64,000 nt of DNA from Caballeronia sordidicola (GTDB taxonomy: Bacteria; Pseudomonadota; Gammaproteobacteria; Burkholderiales; Burkholderiaceae): assembly GCF_000729995.1 (NCBI RefSeq), contig NZ_JNFG01000201.1:62001-126000 (forward strand). The letters are read 5' to 3'. A program made the position numbers and the translations under genes. The notes under the pieces are model-generated. The model was not told the origin of the DNA. It did no database searches and was given only the letters and a program-made list of their open reading frames with translations. Every line of letters begins with the position of its first letter. The stretch's first letter is position 1. Shown here piece after piece: positions 1 to 8,002 of this stretch.

Positions 1-998
1 GCGTTAGCGGCGCGGCTCGTCAACTGGTCGACGCCATCGCGGACCTCGGTCACTTCGGAAAACATCACCGTCGCGCCCGCACGCACCAGCAGATCGGTCG
101 CAAAACCAACTGCGGGATTCGCCGTGAGTCCGGAGAACGCATCGCTGCCGCCGCACTGCACACCGATCACAAGATCGGCGGCAGGACAAGTTTCGCGCCG
201 CCGCTGGTTCAGCCGTTCGAGATGGTGCGTAGCGGTACGCATGATGGAATCGATCATCGACTGGAACCCGACGTGCGCATTGTCCTGCAACACGACAACG
301 TCGCCATTCGAATCGTCGCCTGCCGTCGCAATCGGAATCGTGCCGACGGGCATCAAACGCTCAGGCTGCAGCTTTTCGCACCCAAGGCTCACGATCATCA
401 CTTCGCCGCCAAAGTTCGGATTCAGGCTGATGTTGCGCACGGTGCGGATAGGCACCATGGCATCGGGGGCATCGATAGCAACACCGCAACCGTAGGTATG
501 TTCGAGCCCGACGACATCATCGACGTTCGGATAGCGCGGCAACAGTTCCGCCTTGATCCGCGCAACCGCATGCTCGACAACGCCCGACACACATTGCACG
601 GTCGTGGTGATCGCAAGAATGTTGCGCGATCCGACGGTCCCGTCGGCGTTTCGATACCCCTCGAACGTGAACCCTTCCAGCGCCGGCATCTCGGGTGCCG
701 CGCGCGTGGCGATCGGCAGATCCTCCAGGCCCGGCGGCTCCGGCATCCGGATCACGTGTTCGTTGATCCAGCTTCCTTTGGGCAAGTCCTTCAACGCGTA
801 TCCGATCACCACGTTATAGCGCACCACGGCTTCGTTCTCGGCCAGATCGGCGAGCGCCACTTTATGGCCTTGCGGTACCCGCTCGCGCAACACGAGACCA
901 TCGGCAAACACGGCGCCTTCGGGCAAGCCGCCGTCGTTGACGACAATCGCGACATTGTCGAGCGGATGAACACGAATGTAGAGAGGAGACTGTTCCAT
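1..998 (-). CDS. garD: Galactarate dehydratase (GarD/UxaA family), 3' end outside window
   Basis: Translating the minus strand from the ATG at 998 gives 332 residues open to the window edge; the family is about 520 aa, so the C-terminal third is missing. An N-terminal SAF-like domain (about residues 10-90) is followed by the altronate/galactarate dehydratase core, with EHTYGCGVAIDAPDA near 166-180 and SLGCEKLQPERL near 204-215; Cys136, Cys171 and Cys207 are possible metal ligands. The family dehydrates galactarate to 5-keto-4-deoxyglucarate in the cytoplasm. A weak AAGG lies about 11 nt before the start. It is the last visible gene of a minus-strand operon, 42 nt after an ABC permease, which suggests that the transporter imports a sugar diacid. 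Altronate dehydratase (uxaA) is the main alternative; the fused SAF plus core layout fits GarD better. Confidence 0.8.
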   Translation of the reverse strand, partial: MEQSPLYIRVHPLDNVAIVVNDGGLPEGAVFADGLVLRERVPQGHKVALADLAENEAVVRYNVVIGYALKDLPKGSWINEHVIRMPEPPGLEDLPIATRAAPEMPALEGFTFEGYRNADGTVGSRNILAITTTVQCVSGVVEHAVARIKAELLPRYPNVDDVVGLEHTYGCGVAIDAPDAMVPIRTVRNISLNPNFGGEVMIVSLGCEKLQPERLMPVGTIPIATAGDDSNGDVVVLQDNAHVGFQSMIDSIMRTATHHLERLNQRRRETCPAADLVIGVQCGGSDAFSGLTANPAVGFATDLLVRAGATVMFSEVTEVRDGVDQLTSRAAN

Positions 999-1040
999 TT
1001 CAATCGAACCTTAAGATGACTAATTGCGACTACTCGCCCA

Positions 1041-1976
1041 TCACTGGCGCTGTTCCTTGACGCGTGAAACGAGTTGCGTCGGACTCACGAACTGCAGCGC
1101 GATCAATACCCATACCAGCGTGATCGCCATGTAGATCATCGCCATTGCATCAATGGATTGAGGCGCCCGCACGCCCGTCGAAAAGACCGCGTAATACAGC
1201 GCGACCACCAGCGTCTGCGTGGTCGGCCCGGCGGTAAAGAACGTCAGTTCGAACATGCCGATAGTGCGAACCAGCACCAGCAAGCCCGCAGCCAACATGC
1301 CGGGCATCAGCAGCGGCAGCAGCACATAGCGGAAGTACTTTGCCGTGTTCGCCCCGAAGATACGCGCGGCCGCTTCGAGGTTCGGATCGATCTGTTCGAT
1401 GAACGGCGTCATCACGAGAATGACGAAGGGCAACGCAGGCACAAGGTTCGCCAGGATCACGCCGCTCAATGTCCCGGCCAGTCCGACCTTGTACATGACG
1501 GTTGCCATCGGGATGCCGTAGGTGACGGGCGGGACCATGAGCGGCAGCAGGAACACGAGCATCGCGAAACGCTTGCCGCGAAATTGCACGCGGGCAAGCG
1601 CATAAGCGGCCGGCACGCCCAGTGCGATCGACAGGAGCACCACTGCGCCGACGACCTCGACCGTCACCCACAACACGCTCGCAAGCTGGAAGTCGGTCCA
1701 TGCCTGCGCGTACCAGTGCAGCGTGAATCCCGCCGGCAGCAGCGTGCCGAACCAGCGCGTCGCCACCGAGTTGACGGCAACGGTTGCAATCAGCAACAGG
1801 ACGTTGAACAGGAAAAACGCCATCGCGCCCCAGACGAACATCTTCCAGAGGCGGTCACCAAGGCTTAAGCGCGGCTTCATCGGCTTGGCCGGTTGCGCAC
1901 CGTCGTTGCGGCTGTCGCGAGGCGCCGATGCATGAGTAGAAGCCGTCCAGGCAGGTGCATGATTATCGGACGCCAT
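1041..1976 (-). CDS. ABC transporter permease, PotC-like (binding-protein-dependent)
   Basis: A 311-aa inner-membrane protein with a charged 40-residue N-terminus, a first membrane segment near 48-70 and about six helices in all. The EAA loop that contacts the ATPase is at about 201-226 (EAAARIFGAN then LLPLLMPG). It resembles the PotC/YdcV permeases of the spermidine/putrescine-iron importer class. Its start codon shares one base with the stop of the upstream permease, and GGAGG lies just before it, so the two are translationally coupled. It forms the channel with the neighbouring permease. Substrate cannot be read from the sequence; the following garD suggests galactarate or glucarate (inference). 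Confidence 0.88.
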   Translation of the reverse strand: MASDNHAPAWTASTHASAPRDSRNDGAQPAKPMKPRLSLGDRLWKMFVWGAMAFFLFNVLLLIATVAVNSVATRWFGTLLPAGFTLHWYAQAWTDFQLASVLWVTVEVVGAVVLLSIALGVPAAYALARVQFRGKRFAMLVFLLPLMVPPVTYGIPMATVMYKVGLAGTLSGVILANLVPALPFVILVMTPFIEQIDPNLEAAARIFGANTAKYFRYVLLPLLMPGMLAAGLLVLVRTIGMFELTFFTAGPTTQTLVVALYYAVFSTGVRAPQSIDAMAMIYMAITLVWVLIALQFVSPTQLVSRVKEQRQ

Positions 1977-2866
1977 CAGCCTTTACCTCCGGTCACCGGA
2001 CCTGTGTAGAAGAAGCGGCGCGTGCTCAGCATGCCTGCCACCACCAGCAACTGGACGAAGCCCATCACCATCGCTATCGCGGAGGCGAGGGAATAATCGT
2101 AGCTTTCGAATGCGGCTTCGGCCGCCGCTATCGAGATCACACGCGTGGGTCCGGCAGGCGCACCAAGCAGCACGGCCGATGGAAACACCGAGAACGCCTG
2201 CACGAACGACAAGCACGCGGCCATGGTCAGACCGGGCATCAGCAGCGGCAGGTAGATCTGTCGAAACTGCTCCCAGGGACTCGCGCCCAACGTGGCCGCA
2301 GCACGCGCAAGCGTGGGGTCAATGCCGGTCACATACGAGAGCGTCAGCAGAAAGGCAAACGGAAACCCCGACACGATCAGCGATATCAACACACCCCAGT
2401 AGTTATGCGTGAGACGCACTTCGTCGCCATATAAATGCAGTCCATGCACCGCTTGCGAGAACCAGCCGTTCGGACCGAAATAGGTCAGCATGCCGTCAGC
2501 GATCAGCACCGTGCCCAATGTCACCGGGATCACCAGCAACGTGGTGACGAACTTCTGATAAGGCGAGTTACGGCGCAACGCGAATGCGACCGGAACCGAC
2601 AAACCCACGTTGATGATCGTTGCCGGCACCGCAAGCTTCAAGGTCACGATGATGGTGGGCCACATCGCGGTATCTGTGAAAAACGCGATGTAGTTCGCGA
2701 ACGCGGAGCCGCCGTTCATCGGCTGGAACGACAGCACGAGGCCGTACACGAACGGATAAACAAACAGCGCGAGGATGAAGATCAGCGCGGGAGAAACCAG
2801 CCACGCTTTGGCGTCGCGCGGGACTGCGGCCGGAAGGGGAGCGTTAGGCAGGGTCGGCGAGCTCAT
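1976..2866 (-). CDS. ABC transporter permease, PotB-like
   Basis: A 296-aa inner-membrane permease with a short cytoplasmic N-terminus, a first helix near 24-46 (PALIFILALFVYPFVYG) and about six transmembrane segments. The EAA loop is at about 186-212 (LARAAATLGAS then LPLLMPG). This is the PotB-type partner of the downstream permease. Its ATG overlaps the stop codon of the ATPase gene by 4 bp (ATGA) and has GGAGAAACGCC in front of it. The arrangement binding protein, ATPase, permease, permease is the standard order for polyamine/iron-class importers, but such systems also carry sugars and other organic anions. Confidence 0.88.
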   Translation of the reverse strand: MSSPTLPNAPLPAAVPRDAKAWLVSPALIFILALFVYPFVYGLVLSFQPMNGGSAFANYIAFFTDTAMWPTIIVTLKLAVPATIINVGLSVPVAFALRRNSPYQKFVTTLLVIPVTLGTVLIADGMLTYFGPNGWFSQAVHGLHLYGDEVRLTHNYWGVLISLIVSGFPFAFLLTLSYVTGIDPTLARAAATLGASPWEQFRQIYLPLLMPGLTMAACLSFVQAFSVFPSAVLLGAPAGPTRVISIAAAEAAFESYDYSLASAIAMVMGFVQLLVVAGMLSTRRFFYTGPVTGGKG

Positions 2867-3942
2867 GGCGTTTCTCCGTCATACACCAGCGTGCGCGATG
2901 GCGGAGCCCGCAGGCAAATTCGTTCACCCACCGTCACGTCACCCGTCACGCGTGCCCACAAATTGCCGAACGCAGCCTTCACGCGGATCAGCGAATCGTG
3001 GCCACCGTATTCCACGGTCAGCACCTCTGCATCGAACGCGTTCTCGGCTCCTGGCGCGGCGCGTTCCAGGTCTTCGGGACGCATCGCGACACTCACGCGC
3101 TTGCTGTCGAAGCCGGCCATCGGCATGCCGATCAGCCGCACGCCGTCCGAGCTCACGGCCACCCCTTCGCCCTGCATGCCTTCGAGCGTAAATTGCGCCA
3201 CGTTCCGATACCCCATGAAGCGCGCGACATGCAGGTTGCCGGGCCGTTCATAGATTTCCTTCGGCGATGCGACCTGCTGCACGCTCCCCTCACGCATCAC
3301 GACAATGCGGTCGGCCATTGAGAGCGCTTCGTCCTGATCGTGGGTCACGTAGATCGTCGCGCGTCCCAGTTGGCTGTGAATGCGCCGGATCTCGGCGCGC
3401 ATTTCAATGCGCAGTTTGGTATCGAGATTCGACAGCGGTTCGTCCATCAGCACGAGCGCCGGTTCGATCACGATCGCGCGAGCGATGGCCACGCGCTGCT
3501 GCTGGCCGCCGGACAATTGCCCCGGCAGCTTCTTCTCCTGACCGACGAGCTGCACCATCTGCAGCGCTTCATAGGCGCGACGCGCGGCTTCGCTCTTCGC
3601 GATGCCGCGCATCTTGAGGCCGAAACCGACGTTGTCCAAGACGGACATATGCGGGAACAGCGCGTAGTTCTGGAACACCATGCCGAAGCCGCGTTTTTCC
3701 GGCGGCAGGACGTCGATACGCTGGTCGTCGAGCCAGATCCGTCCGCCGGTCAGCGGTTGCAAGCCGGCGATGCAATTGAGCGCGGTCGACTTGCCGCATC
3801 CGGACGGCCCGAGCAACGCGATGAATTCGCCGCGCTGGATGTTCAGGGCAAGACCACGGAGCGCCGCGACCGCCTGACCTTCGGCGTTCATGAAACTGCG
3901 GCTGACCGAATCAAGACGCAACTCATCAAACTGATGCTTCAT
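2863..3942 (-). CDS. ABC transporter ATP-binding protein, PotA/UgpC-like
   Basis: A 359-aa ATPase with every nucleotide-binding motif: Walker A GPSGCGKST at 45-53, Q-loop Gln91, signature LSGGQQQR at 143-150, Walker B LVLMDEP at 163-169 and switch His201. Residues from about 240 to the end form a TOBE-type regulatory domain, as in PotA and MalK relatives. CAGGAACCTGCC precedes the start. It energises import through the two permeases encoded next in the operon. Its start is 94 nt from the end of the binding-protein gene. Confidence 0.9.
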   Translation of the reverse strand: MKHQFDELRLDSVSRSFMNAEGQAVAALRGLALNIQRGEFIALLGPSGCGKSTALNCIAGLQPLTGGRIWLDDQRIDVLPPEKRGFGMVFQNYALFPHMSVLDNVGFGLKMRGIAKSEAARRAYEALQMVQLVGQEKKLPGQLSGGQQQRVAIARAIVIEPALVLMDEPLSNLDTKLRIEMRAEIRRIHSQLGRATIYVTHDQDEALSMADRIVVMREGSVQQVASPKEIYERPGNLHVARFMGYRNVAQFTLEGMQGEGVAVSSDGVRLIGMPMAGFDSKRVSVAMRPEDLERAAPGAENAFDAEVLTVEYGGHDSLIRVKAAFGNLWARVTGDVTVGERICLRAPPSRTLVYDGETP

Positions 3943-4036
3943 GGCAGGTTCCTGAGGCTAAGAACGATACCGTGCGACGGGCTTGAAACCTTCCTCGAGC
4001 CGCCGCACGGTCTTTATAACTACTTCGTCATCCGAA

Positions 4037-5242
4037 TTACTTCGACTTCTGCGAGCCGATCTCGCGGTCCCACTTCTGGAACGCGGCGACCATTGCCGCG
4101 GCGTTCAACGGCACCACATGCGGACGGTCGGCAAGCAGCTTCGCGTATTCCGGCCGGCCGTACTTCTTGATGACGTCCTGGCTCTTCGCCGGGGCTTGAT
4201 CAATCGTCACGCCCTTCACTGCGGGACCCGGATAGAAATAACCGTCGTCGAAGGTCATGGCCTGCTGTGCGGGTTCAAGCATGAAGTTCATCATCTTGTA
4301 GAGCACGTCGAGCTTTTCCTTCGGCACGCCGTTCGGGATCACCATGTAATGGGCGTCGTTGACCCACGTCATGTTGTCGAAGGCCTGGACCTTGTATTCA
4401 GCCGGCACGAGGCCGAGTGCGCGCGGGTTGATATCCCAGCCGGTCACGGTGACCGTCATGTCGCGCGAGCCTTCGCCGAGTTCCTTCATCACCGCCGACG
4501 TACCACCCGGGTAATACGGAATGCAATCGTTCAGTTGCTTGAGGAACGCCCAGGTCTTGTCCCAGCCGTTGATCGGGTCTTGCGGATTCTTGTCGCCGAG
4601 CACATACGGCAAGCCCATCAGGAAGGTGCGGCCGGGACCGGAATTCGCCGGACGTGCATAGATCAGCTTGTCCGGATGCGCCTTGCACCACGCGAGCAGT
4701 TGCTCAGGCGTTTTCGGCGGATCGGTCACCTTGGCCGGGTTGTATTCGATCAACGGACCCGCCGGCATGTACGTCACTTCAATGCCATAGCCTTGCGCCA
4801 CGTCCTGCATCTTGCGTGGACCGGGTGCGTATTTATCGAGTACGCCGGGGAACGCCGCGGCCTGATCGGGCAGCAGTTTCATCCACAGCTTTTGCTCGAT
4901 ACCCGCAGCAAGCGCGTCCGTACCAGTCAGCACGAGGTCGATATCCGAGCGGCCGGCCGCCTGCATCGCCTTGATCTTGCCGGGCAACTGCGGTGCGGGT
5001 GCGTTCGTGAACGTGATGTTGGAGACAAGCTGCGGGTACTTTTCCTTGAAGGCCTCGAACGCCTTCTGCGTCAGTTGCAGGTTGCCCGCGACGTCCACGA
5101 TGTTGATCGATACCGGCTCCGCCGCGTGCGCGGCAGGTGCGGTGACCATGGACACCGCAGTGACAGCGGTAAGCGCAGCCGCAGCGCTCAACGCCATGCG
5201 CAGTACCCCCAGCTTCGCCGACAAACGGCCGGTCAGAATCAT
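4037..5242 (-). CDS. Periplasmic solute-binding protein of the garD-linked ABC importer
   Basis: A 401-aa protein with a Sec signal peptide; cleavage is probable after AAHA at about residue 40. The mature part is a family-1 solute-binding protein (NIVDVAGNLQLTQKAFEAF at the N-terminus, and later a conserved ATG-free D-rich hinge typical of PotD/AfuA relatives). It is the first gene of a five-gene minus-strand operon (binding protein, ATPase, two permeases, garD) with a good ribosome-binding site, GAGGGGACGAA. As the receptor it sets substrate specificity. Sugar-diacid binding is inferred only from garD; a polyamine or another organic acid remains possible. Confidence 0.85.
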   Translation of the reverse strand: MILTGRLSAKLGVLRMALSAAAALTAVTAVSMVTAPAAHAAEPVSINIVDVAGNLQLTQKAFEAFKEKYPQLVSNITFTNAPAPQLPGKIKAMQAAGRSDIDLVLTGTDALAAGIEQKLWMKLLPDQAAAFPGVLDKYAPGPRKMQDVAQGYGIEVTYMPAGPLIEYNPAKVTDPPKTPEQLLAWCKAHPDKLIYARPANSGPGRTFLMGLPYVLGDKNPQDPINGWDKTWAFLKQLNDCIPYYPGGTSAVMKELGEGSRDMTVTVTGWDINPRALGLVPAEYKVQAFDNMTWVNDAHYMVIPNGVPKEKLDVLYKMMNFMLEPAQQAMTFDDGYFYPGPAVKGVTIDQAPAKSQDVIKKYGRPEYAKLLADRPHVVPLNAAAMVAAFQKWDREIGSQKSK

Positions 5243-5355
5243 TTCGTCCCCTCGCTCTTTGTATGGATTTTATTGCGGATCGATCAAGTCCGATGCCGCC
5301 ACGCGACACAAATCAGCCGCAGCCAAGGTCAGCTTCACGGCGCATTTATCGATGT

Positions 5356-5375
5356 ATGTTGTCGTATGAGAACAT
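5356..5375. promoter_or_regulatory. Candidate operator: 20-bp near-palindrome
   Basis: ATGTT, ten bases, then AACAT: 16 of the 20 positions are symmetric (ATGTT.TC.TA.GA.AACAT). It lies about 115 nt upstream of the binding-protein start. The core TTGTC-x-TA-x-GA resembles sites of FadR-type GntR regulators, which often control sugar-acid genes. No regulator gene is seen nearby, so this is inference from symmetry and position. Confidence 0.4.
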
Positions 5376-5563
5376 AACTGTGACAGGACGCATTTTCTAT
5401 CACCGTAAACCCTTAATCGCGATGGATTCAGTCTGCGGGGAAAGGTCGGACAGATATCGTTCTATCCCTTATGGATGGTCATTCCCATGATTTTAAAAAG
5501 CGCGGAACCAGATCGATCCGAAGCAGCTAAGTCTCGAATAACGGTGTTGCTATCAGCGATCAC

Positions 5564-5576
5564 GTTGTACGACAAC
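5564..5576. promoter_or_regulatory. Candidate operator: GTTGT-ACG-ACAAC inverted repeat
   Basis: A perfect 5+3+5 inverted repeat in the same intergenic region as the 5356 site. TTGTACGACAA has the form of a FadR-subfamily GntR site and shares the TTGT half with the other repeat. It is about 320 nt from the operon start, so it could be an auxiliary site or chance. Confidence 0.3.
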
Positions 5577-5660
5577 CTATCTTTTGGGCGAACAAAGAAA
5601 CACGCGTTTAGTAACACGGAAAAAACCAATGAAGGGAATTATTGCCCGAACGGGCCGCTC

Positions 5661-5681
5661 CCCGGCGCGCGAGGCGCCGGG
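5661..5681 (-). terminator. Candidate hairpin after the sensor kinase gene
   Basis: CCCGGCGC and GCGCCGGG form a perfect 8-bp stem around a GCGAG loop, 24 nt past the kinase stop on the minus strand. A smaller GCCCG/CGGGC hairpin follows at 5644-5655. There is no clean U-tract, so termination may be weak or factor-dependent. Confidence 0.4.
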
Positions 5682-5704
5682 CAAGCCTGGCTGCCAGGTC
5701 AATC

Positions 5705-7189
5705 TCAGTGACTTGCCGAGGCCGGATGCATAGGTGCATTGGACGGGACATCGGCGGACCCACCGGACGGCGCATCGGCTGGCGCATTGACGGCTGGCGT
5801 TTCAGCCGCACTCGCCTGCCCGCTGCCTGACGCAGCGACCGAAAACGCAAAAGTATTAATACCGCCGACGCTGGTAACAGACACCTTGCCGCCATGCATT
5901 TCCGCCGTCGCCTTCACGATCGCCAACCCCAATCCATGGTTCTCGCGGCTATTCGTCCGCGAGACCTCGGCACGATAAAACCGGTCGAACAGATGATCGA
6001 GCACGGCGGACTCAATCGGCTCGCCCGGATTGGCCACAGCGACGCGCACCTGGTCGCCTTCACGCGTAATCGAAACCTTGATAATCGATCCTTGCGCGCA
6101 ATGCTGGATCGCGTTCATCAGGAGATTGATACACGCGCGGCCGAACAGCGACTTGTTCACCCGCACCAGCGCGTCACCAGTGGAGACGGCATGCACGTGG
6201 GCTTCCTCCAGCGGAATCTCCAAAAACTCCAGCGTATGGGCGACTTCCGCGGCAAGCGATGTGTCCACCAGCCCCGTCGCGCGTTCGCCCTGATCGGCCC
6301 GGGCGAGGAACAGCATGTCGTTGATGATCGCCCGCATGCGCTCGAACTCTTCCAGATTCGACTGCAACGTGTGACGCAGGTCATCGACGGAACGGTTGCG
6401 GGTCAGCGCCACCTCGGTCTGCCCGATCAGGATGGTGACGGGCGTACGCAGCTCGTGTGCAACATCCGCATTGAACGACTCGAGCCGTCCGTAAGCGCCA
6501 TCCAGACGCTCAAGCGCGCCGTTGAATGAATTGGCGAGATCGTTGAGTTCGAGCGGCAGTGAACGCGTATTCAGCCGCTGCGAACGATTGTTCGGGCTCA
6601 CCGCCGATGCGTCCCGGGTCAGCCGAGTAAGCGGCGCAAGCCCAATCCGGGTAACCGAATAACTCAGCAGCAGAACGCCGAGGCTGCCCAAAGCGGACAA
6701 CGCGGCAAGCGCAAAGCCAAATGCGCGCATGGTCCGCGCGTTGGCCGAATAACCGGCGGCGACCTGCAGCTGCACGGCGGGTCGTTGCATGTAAGCGGGA
6801 ATGACGACCGTGTTGGTCAGCATATCGCTTTCGCTGCCACCACCGGGGCGCACCCGCGCATACCCGCCCGACCACCGATCCATCACCTCGCCCGTAACCG
6901 GACTGCTGTAGTGAAATGACGGATCGGGGCTCGACACGGAATACAGCGTGGCGCCATCGTGCGGCGTCATGTCGGTGAGTTTCTCACGCGCCATCTTCCA
7001 TTTTTCTGGCGTACCCGCGTGATAGACAATAATCCGCGCGATCTGCGTACGGTCGTCGAGCGACTCGCGCAAATGCTGTTCGAGTTGCGTGCGCAACACC
7101 AGGAACAAGCCGCTTCCGACCAGCGTGAAGACAAACAGCGCGACGGCCGCGAACATGAAAGCCAGACGCCGGGCGATAGATCGATTCAT
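5705..7189 (-). CDS. Sensor histidine kinase, heavy-metal (CusS/CzcS-like) type
   Basis: A 494-aa inner-membrane kinase. A first membrane helix (about 9-32), a periplasmic sensor region and a second helix (about 155-178) are followed by a HAMP linker. Then come the H-box AHELRTP with phosphorylated His245, the N-box region NLLMNA near 355-360, the F-box FDRFYR at 401-406 and the G-box HGLGLAI at 418-424. A Pro/Ala/Ser-rich tail of about 40 residues after 454 is not part of the catalytic fold. The ATG overlaps the stop of the response-regulator gene by 4 bp. It probably senses a stress or ligand and controls the RND efflux genes upstream; the ligand is unknown. Confidence 0.88.
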   Translation of the reverse strand: MNRSIARRLAFMFAAVALFVFTLVGSGLFLVLRTQLEQHLRESLDDRTQIARIIVYHAGTPEKWKMAREKLTDMTPHDGATLYSVSSPDPSFHYSSPVTGEVMDRWSGGYARVRPGGGSESDMLTNTVVIPAYMQRPAVQLQVAAGYSANARTMRAFGFALAALSALGSLGVLLLSYSVTRIGLAPLTRLTRDASAVSPNNRSQRLNTRSLPLELNDLANSFNGALERLDGAYGRLESFNADVAHELRTPVTILIGQTEVALTRNRSVDDLRHTLQSNLEEFERMRAIINDMLFLARADQGERATGLVDTSLAAEVAHTLEFLEIPLEEAHVHAVSTGDALVRVNKSLFGRACINLLMNAIQHCAQGSIIKVSITREGDQVRVAVANPGEPIESAVLDHLFDRFYRAEVSRTNSRENHGLGLAIVKATAEMHGGKVSVTSVGGINTFAFSVAASGSGQASAAETPAVNAPADAPSGGSADVPSNAPMHPASASH

Positions 7190-7872
7190 GATGTTCCCGC
7201 TTCTTCGCGGACCTCCAGCACGTAGCCCATGCCGCGCACCGTGTGCAGCAGCTTGGTCGGAAATGGGCCGTCCAGCTTGGCCCGCAGGCGCTTGATCGCA
7301 GTTTCCACCACATTCGTATGACTGTCGAAATTGACGTCCCAGACCAGTTCGGTGATGGCCGTCTTCGACAGGATATCGCCCTGGCGCCGCGCCAGCACGC
7401 TCAGCAACTGGAATTCCTTGGCCGTCAGGTCCAGCCGCACGCCGTCACGGGTGGCGCGCCGCCCGATCAGGTCGACGTACAGGTCGCCCAGCGAGATCAG
7501 CGTCGACTCCTGCACGCGGGTACGCCGCGCCAGCGCATGCAGCCGCTCGACCAGTTCCAGGAAGGAGAACGGCTTGGTCAGGTAGTCGTCGGCGCCTTCA
7601 CGCAGGCCACGCACCCGATCGTTGATCTGGTCGCGCGCGGTCAGCATGATGACGGGAGTGGCCTTGTGCGCACGCAGCGACTTCAGCACGCTGAAGCCGT
7701 CGCGTTTGGGCAGCATCACGTCGAGCACGATCACGTCGTAGTCGAATTCGATCGCGAGATGCGTGCCTTCCTCGCCGTCAAGGGCTACATCGACTATCCA
7801 CCCCTGCTCCGTCAAGCCGGAGCGCAGATAGTCAACCACCTTGTGTTCGTCTTCCACGATGAGCAATTTCAT
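7186..7872 (-). CDS. OmpR-family response regulator (CusR/IrlR-like)
   Basis: A 228-aa two-domain regulator. The receiver domain has acidic residues E7-D8, phospho-acceptor Asp51, Thr78 and Lys100; the C-terminal winged helix (about 125-225) ends in LLHTVRGMGYVLE, typical of heavy-metal response regulators. AAGAAGG stands about 8 nt before the ATG, and a TATAAT -10 element lies just upstream at 7904-7899 on the minus strand. It pairs with the overlapping kinase. It likely activates the RND efflux operon and its own operon. Confidence 0.9.
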   Translation of the reverse strand: MKLLIVEDEHKVVDYLRSGLTEQGWIVDVALDGEEGTHLAIEFDYDVIVLDVMLPKRDGFSVLKSLRAHKATPVIMLTARDQINDRVRGLREGADDYLTKPFSFLELVERLHALARRTRVQESTLISLGDLYVDLIGRRATRDGVRLDLTAKEFQLLSVLARRQGDILSKTAITELVWDVNFDSHTNVVETAIKRLRAKLDGPFPTKLLHTVRGMGYVLEVREEAGTS

Positions 7873-7898
7873 GCGCGCCTTCTTATGTACGTATTCCC

Positions 7899-7904
7899 AT
7901 TATA
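7899..7904 (-). promoter_or_regulatory. Candidate -10 element of the response regulator promoter
   Basis: On the minus strand a consensus TATAAT lies about 27 nt before the start codon, preceded by the palindrome AAAACGTTTT at 7908-7917, which may be a regulator site. No good -35 hexamer is present, as is common for activator-dependent promoters. It suggests that the two-component genes can be transcribed apart from the efflux operon. Confidence 0.4.
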
Positions 7905-8002
7905 GGAAAAACGTTTTCTCTCATCCTGCGGCGAGTGGCGAGGCCCGGTCTAAGCGCCCTGTTCTGCGCGGCCCGGCGGGTTCACGTCACTCGCATGTCA
8001 AA

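Larger units (their letters stand above)
5243..5704. other. Intergenic regulatory region upstream of the garD-linked ABC operon
   Basis: About 460 bp without a convincing gene. It separates the start of the ABC operon from the 3' end of the sensor kinase, both on the minus strand. It holds two inverted repeats that look like operators (5356-5375 and 5564-5576) and a GC hairpin near the kinase stop (5661-5681). The stretch is more AT-rich than the flanking genes, as expected for a promoter. Confidence 0.5.

Noticed and set aside
3983..5377. A 464-codon plus-strand frame antisense to the binding protein
   Set aside because: Composition of a shadow frame (high His/Arg) opposite a gene with a signal peptide and known fold.
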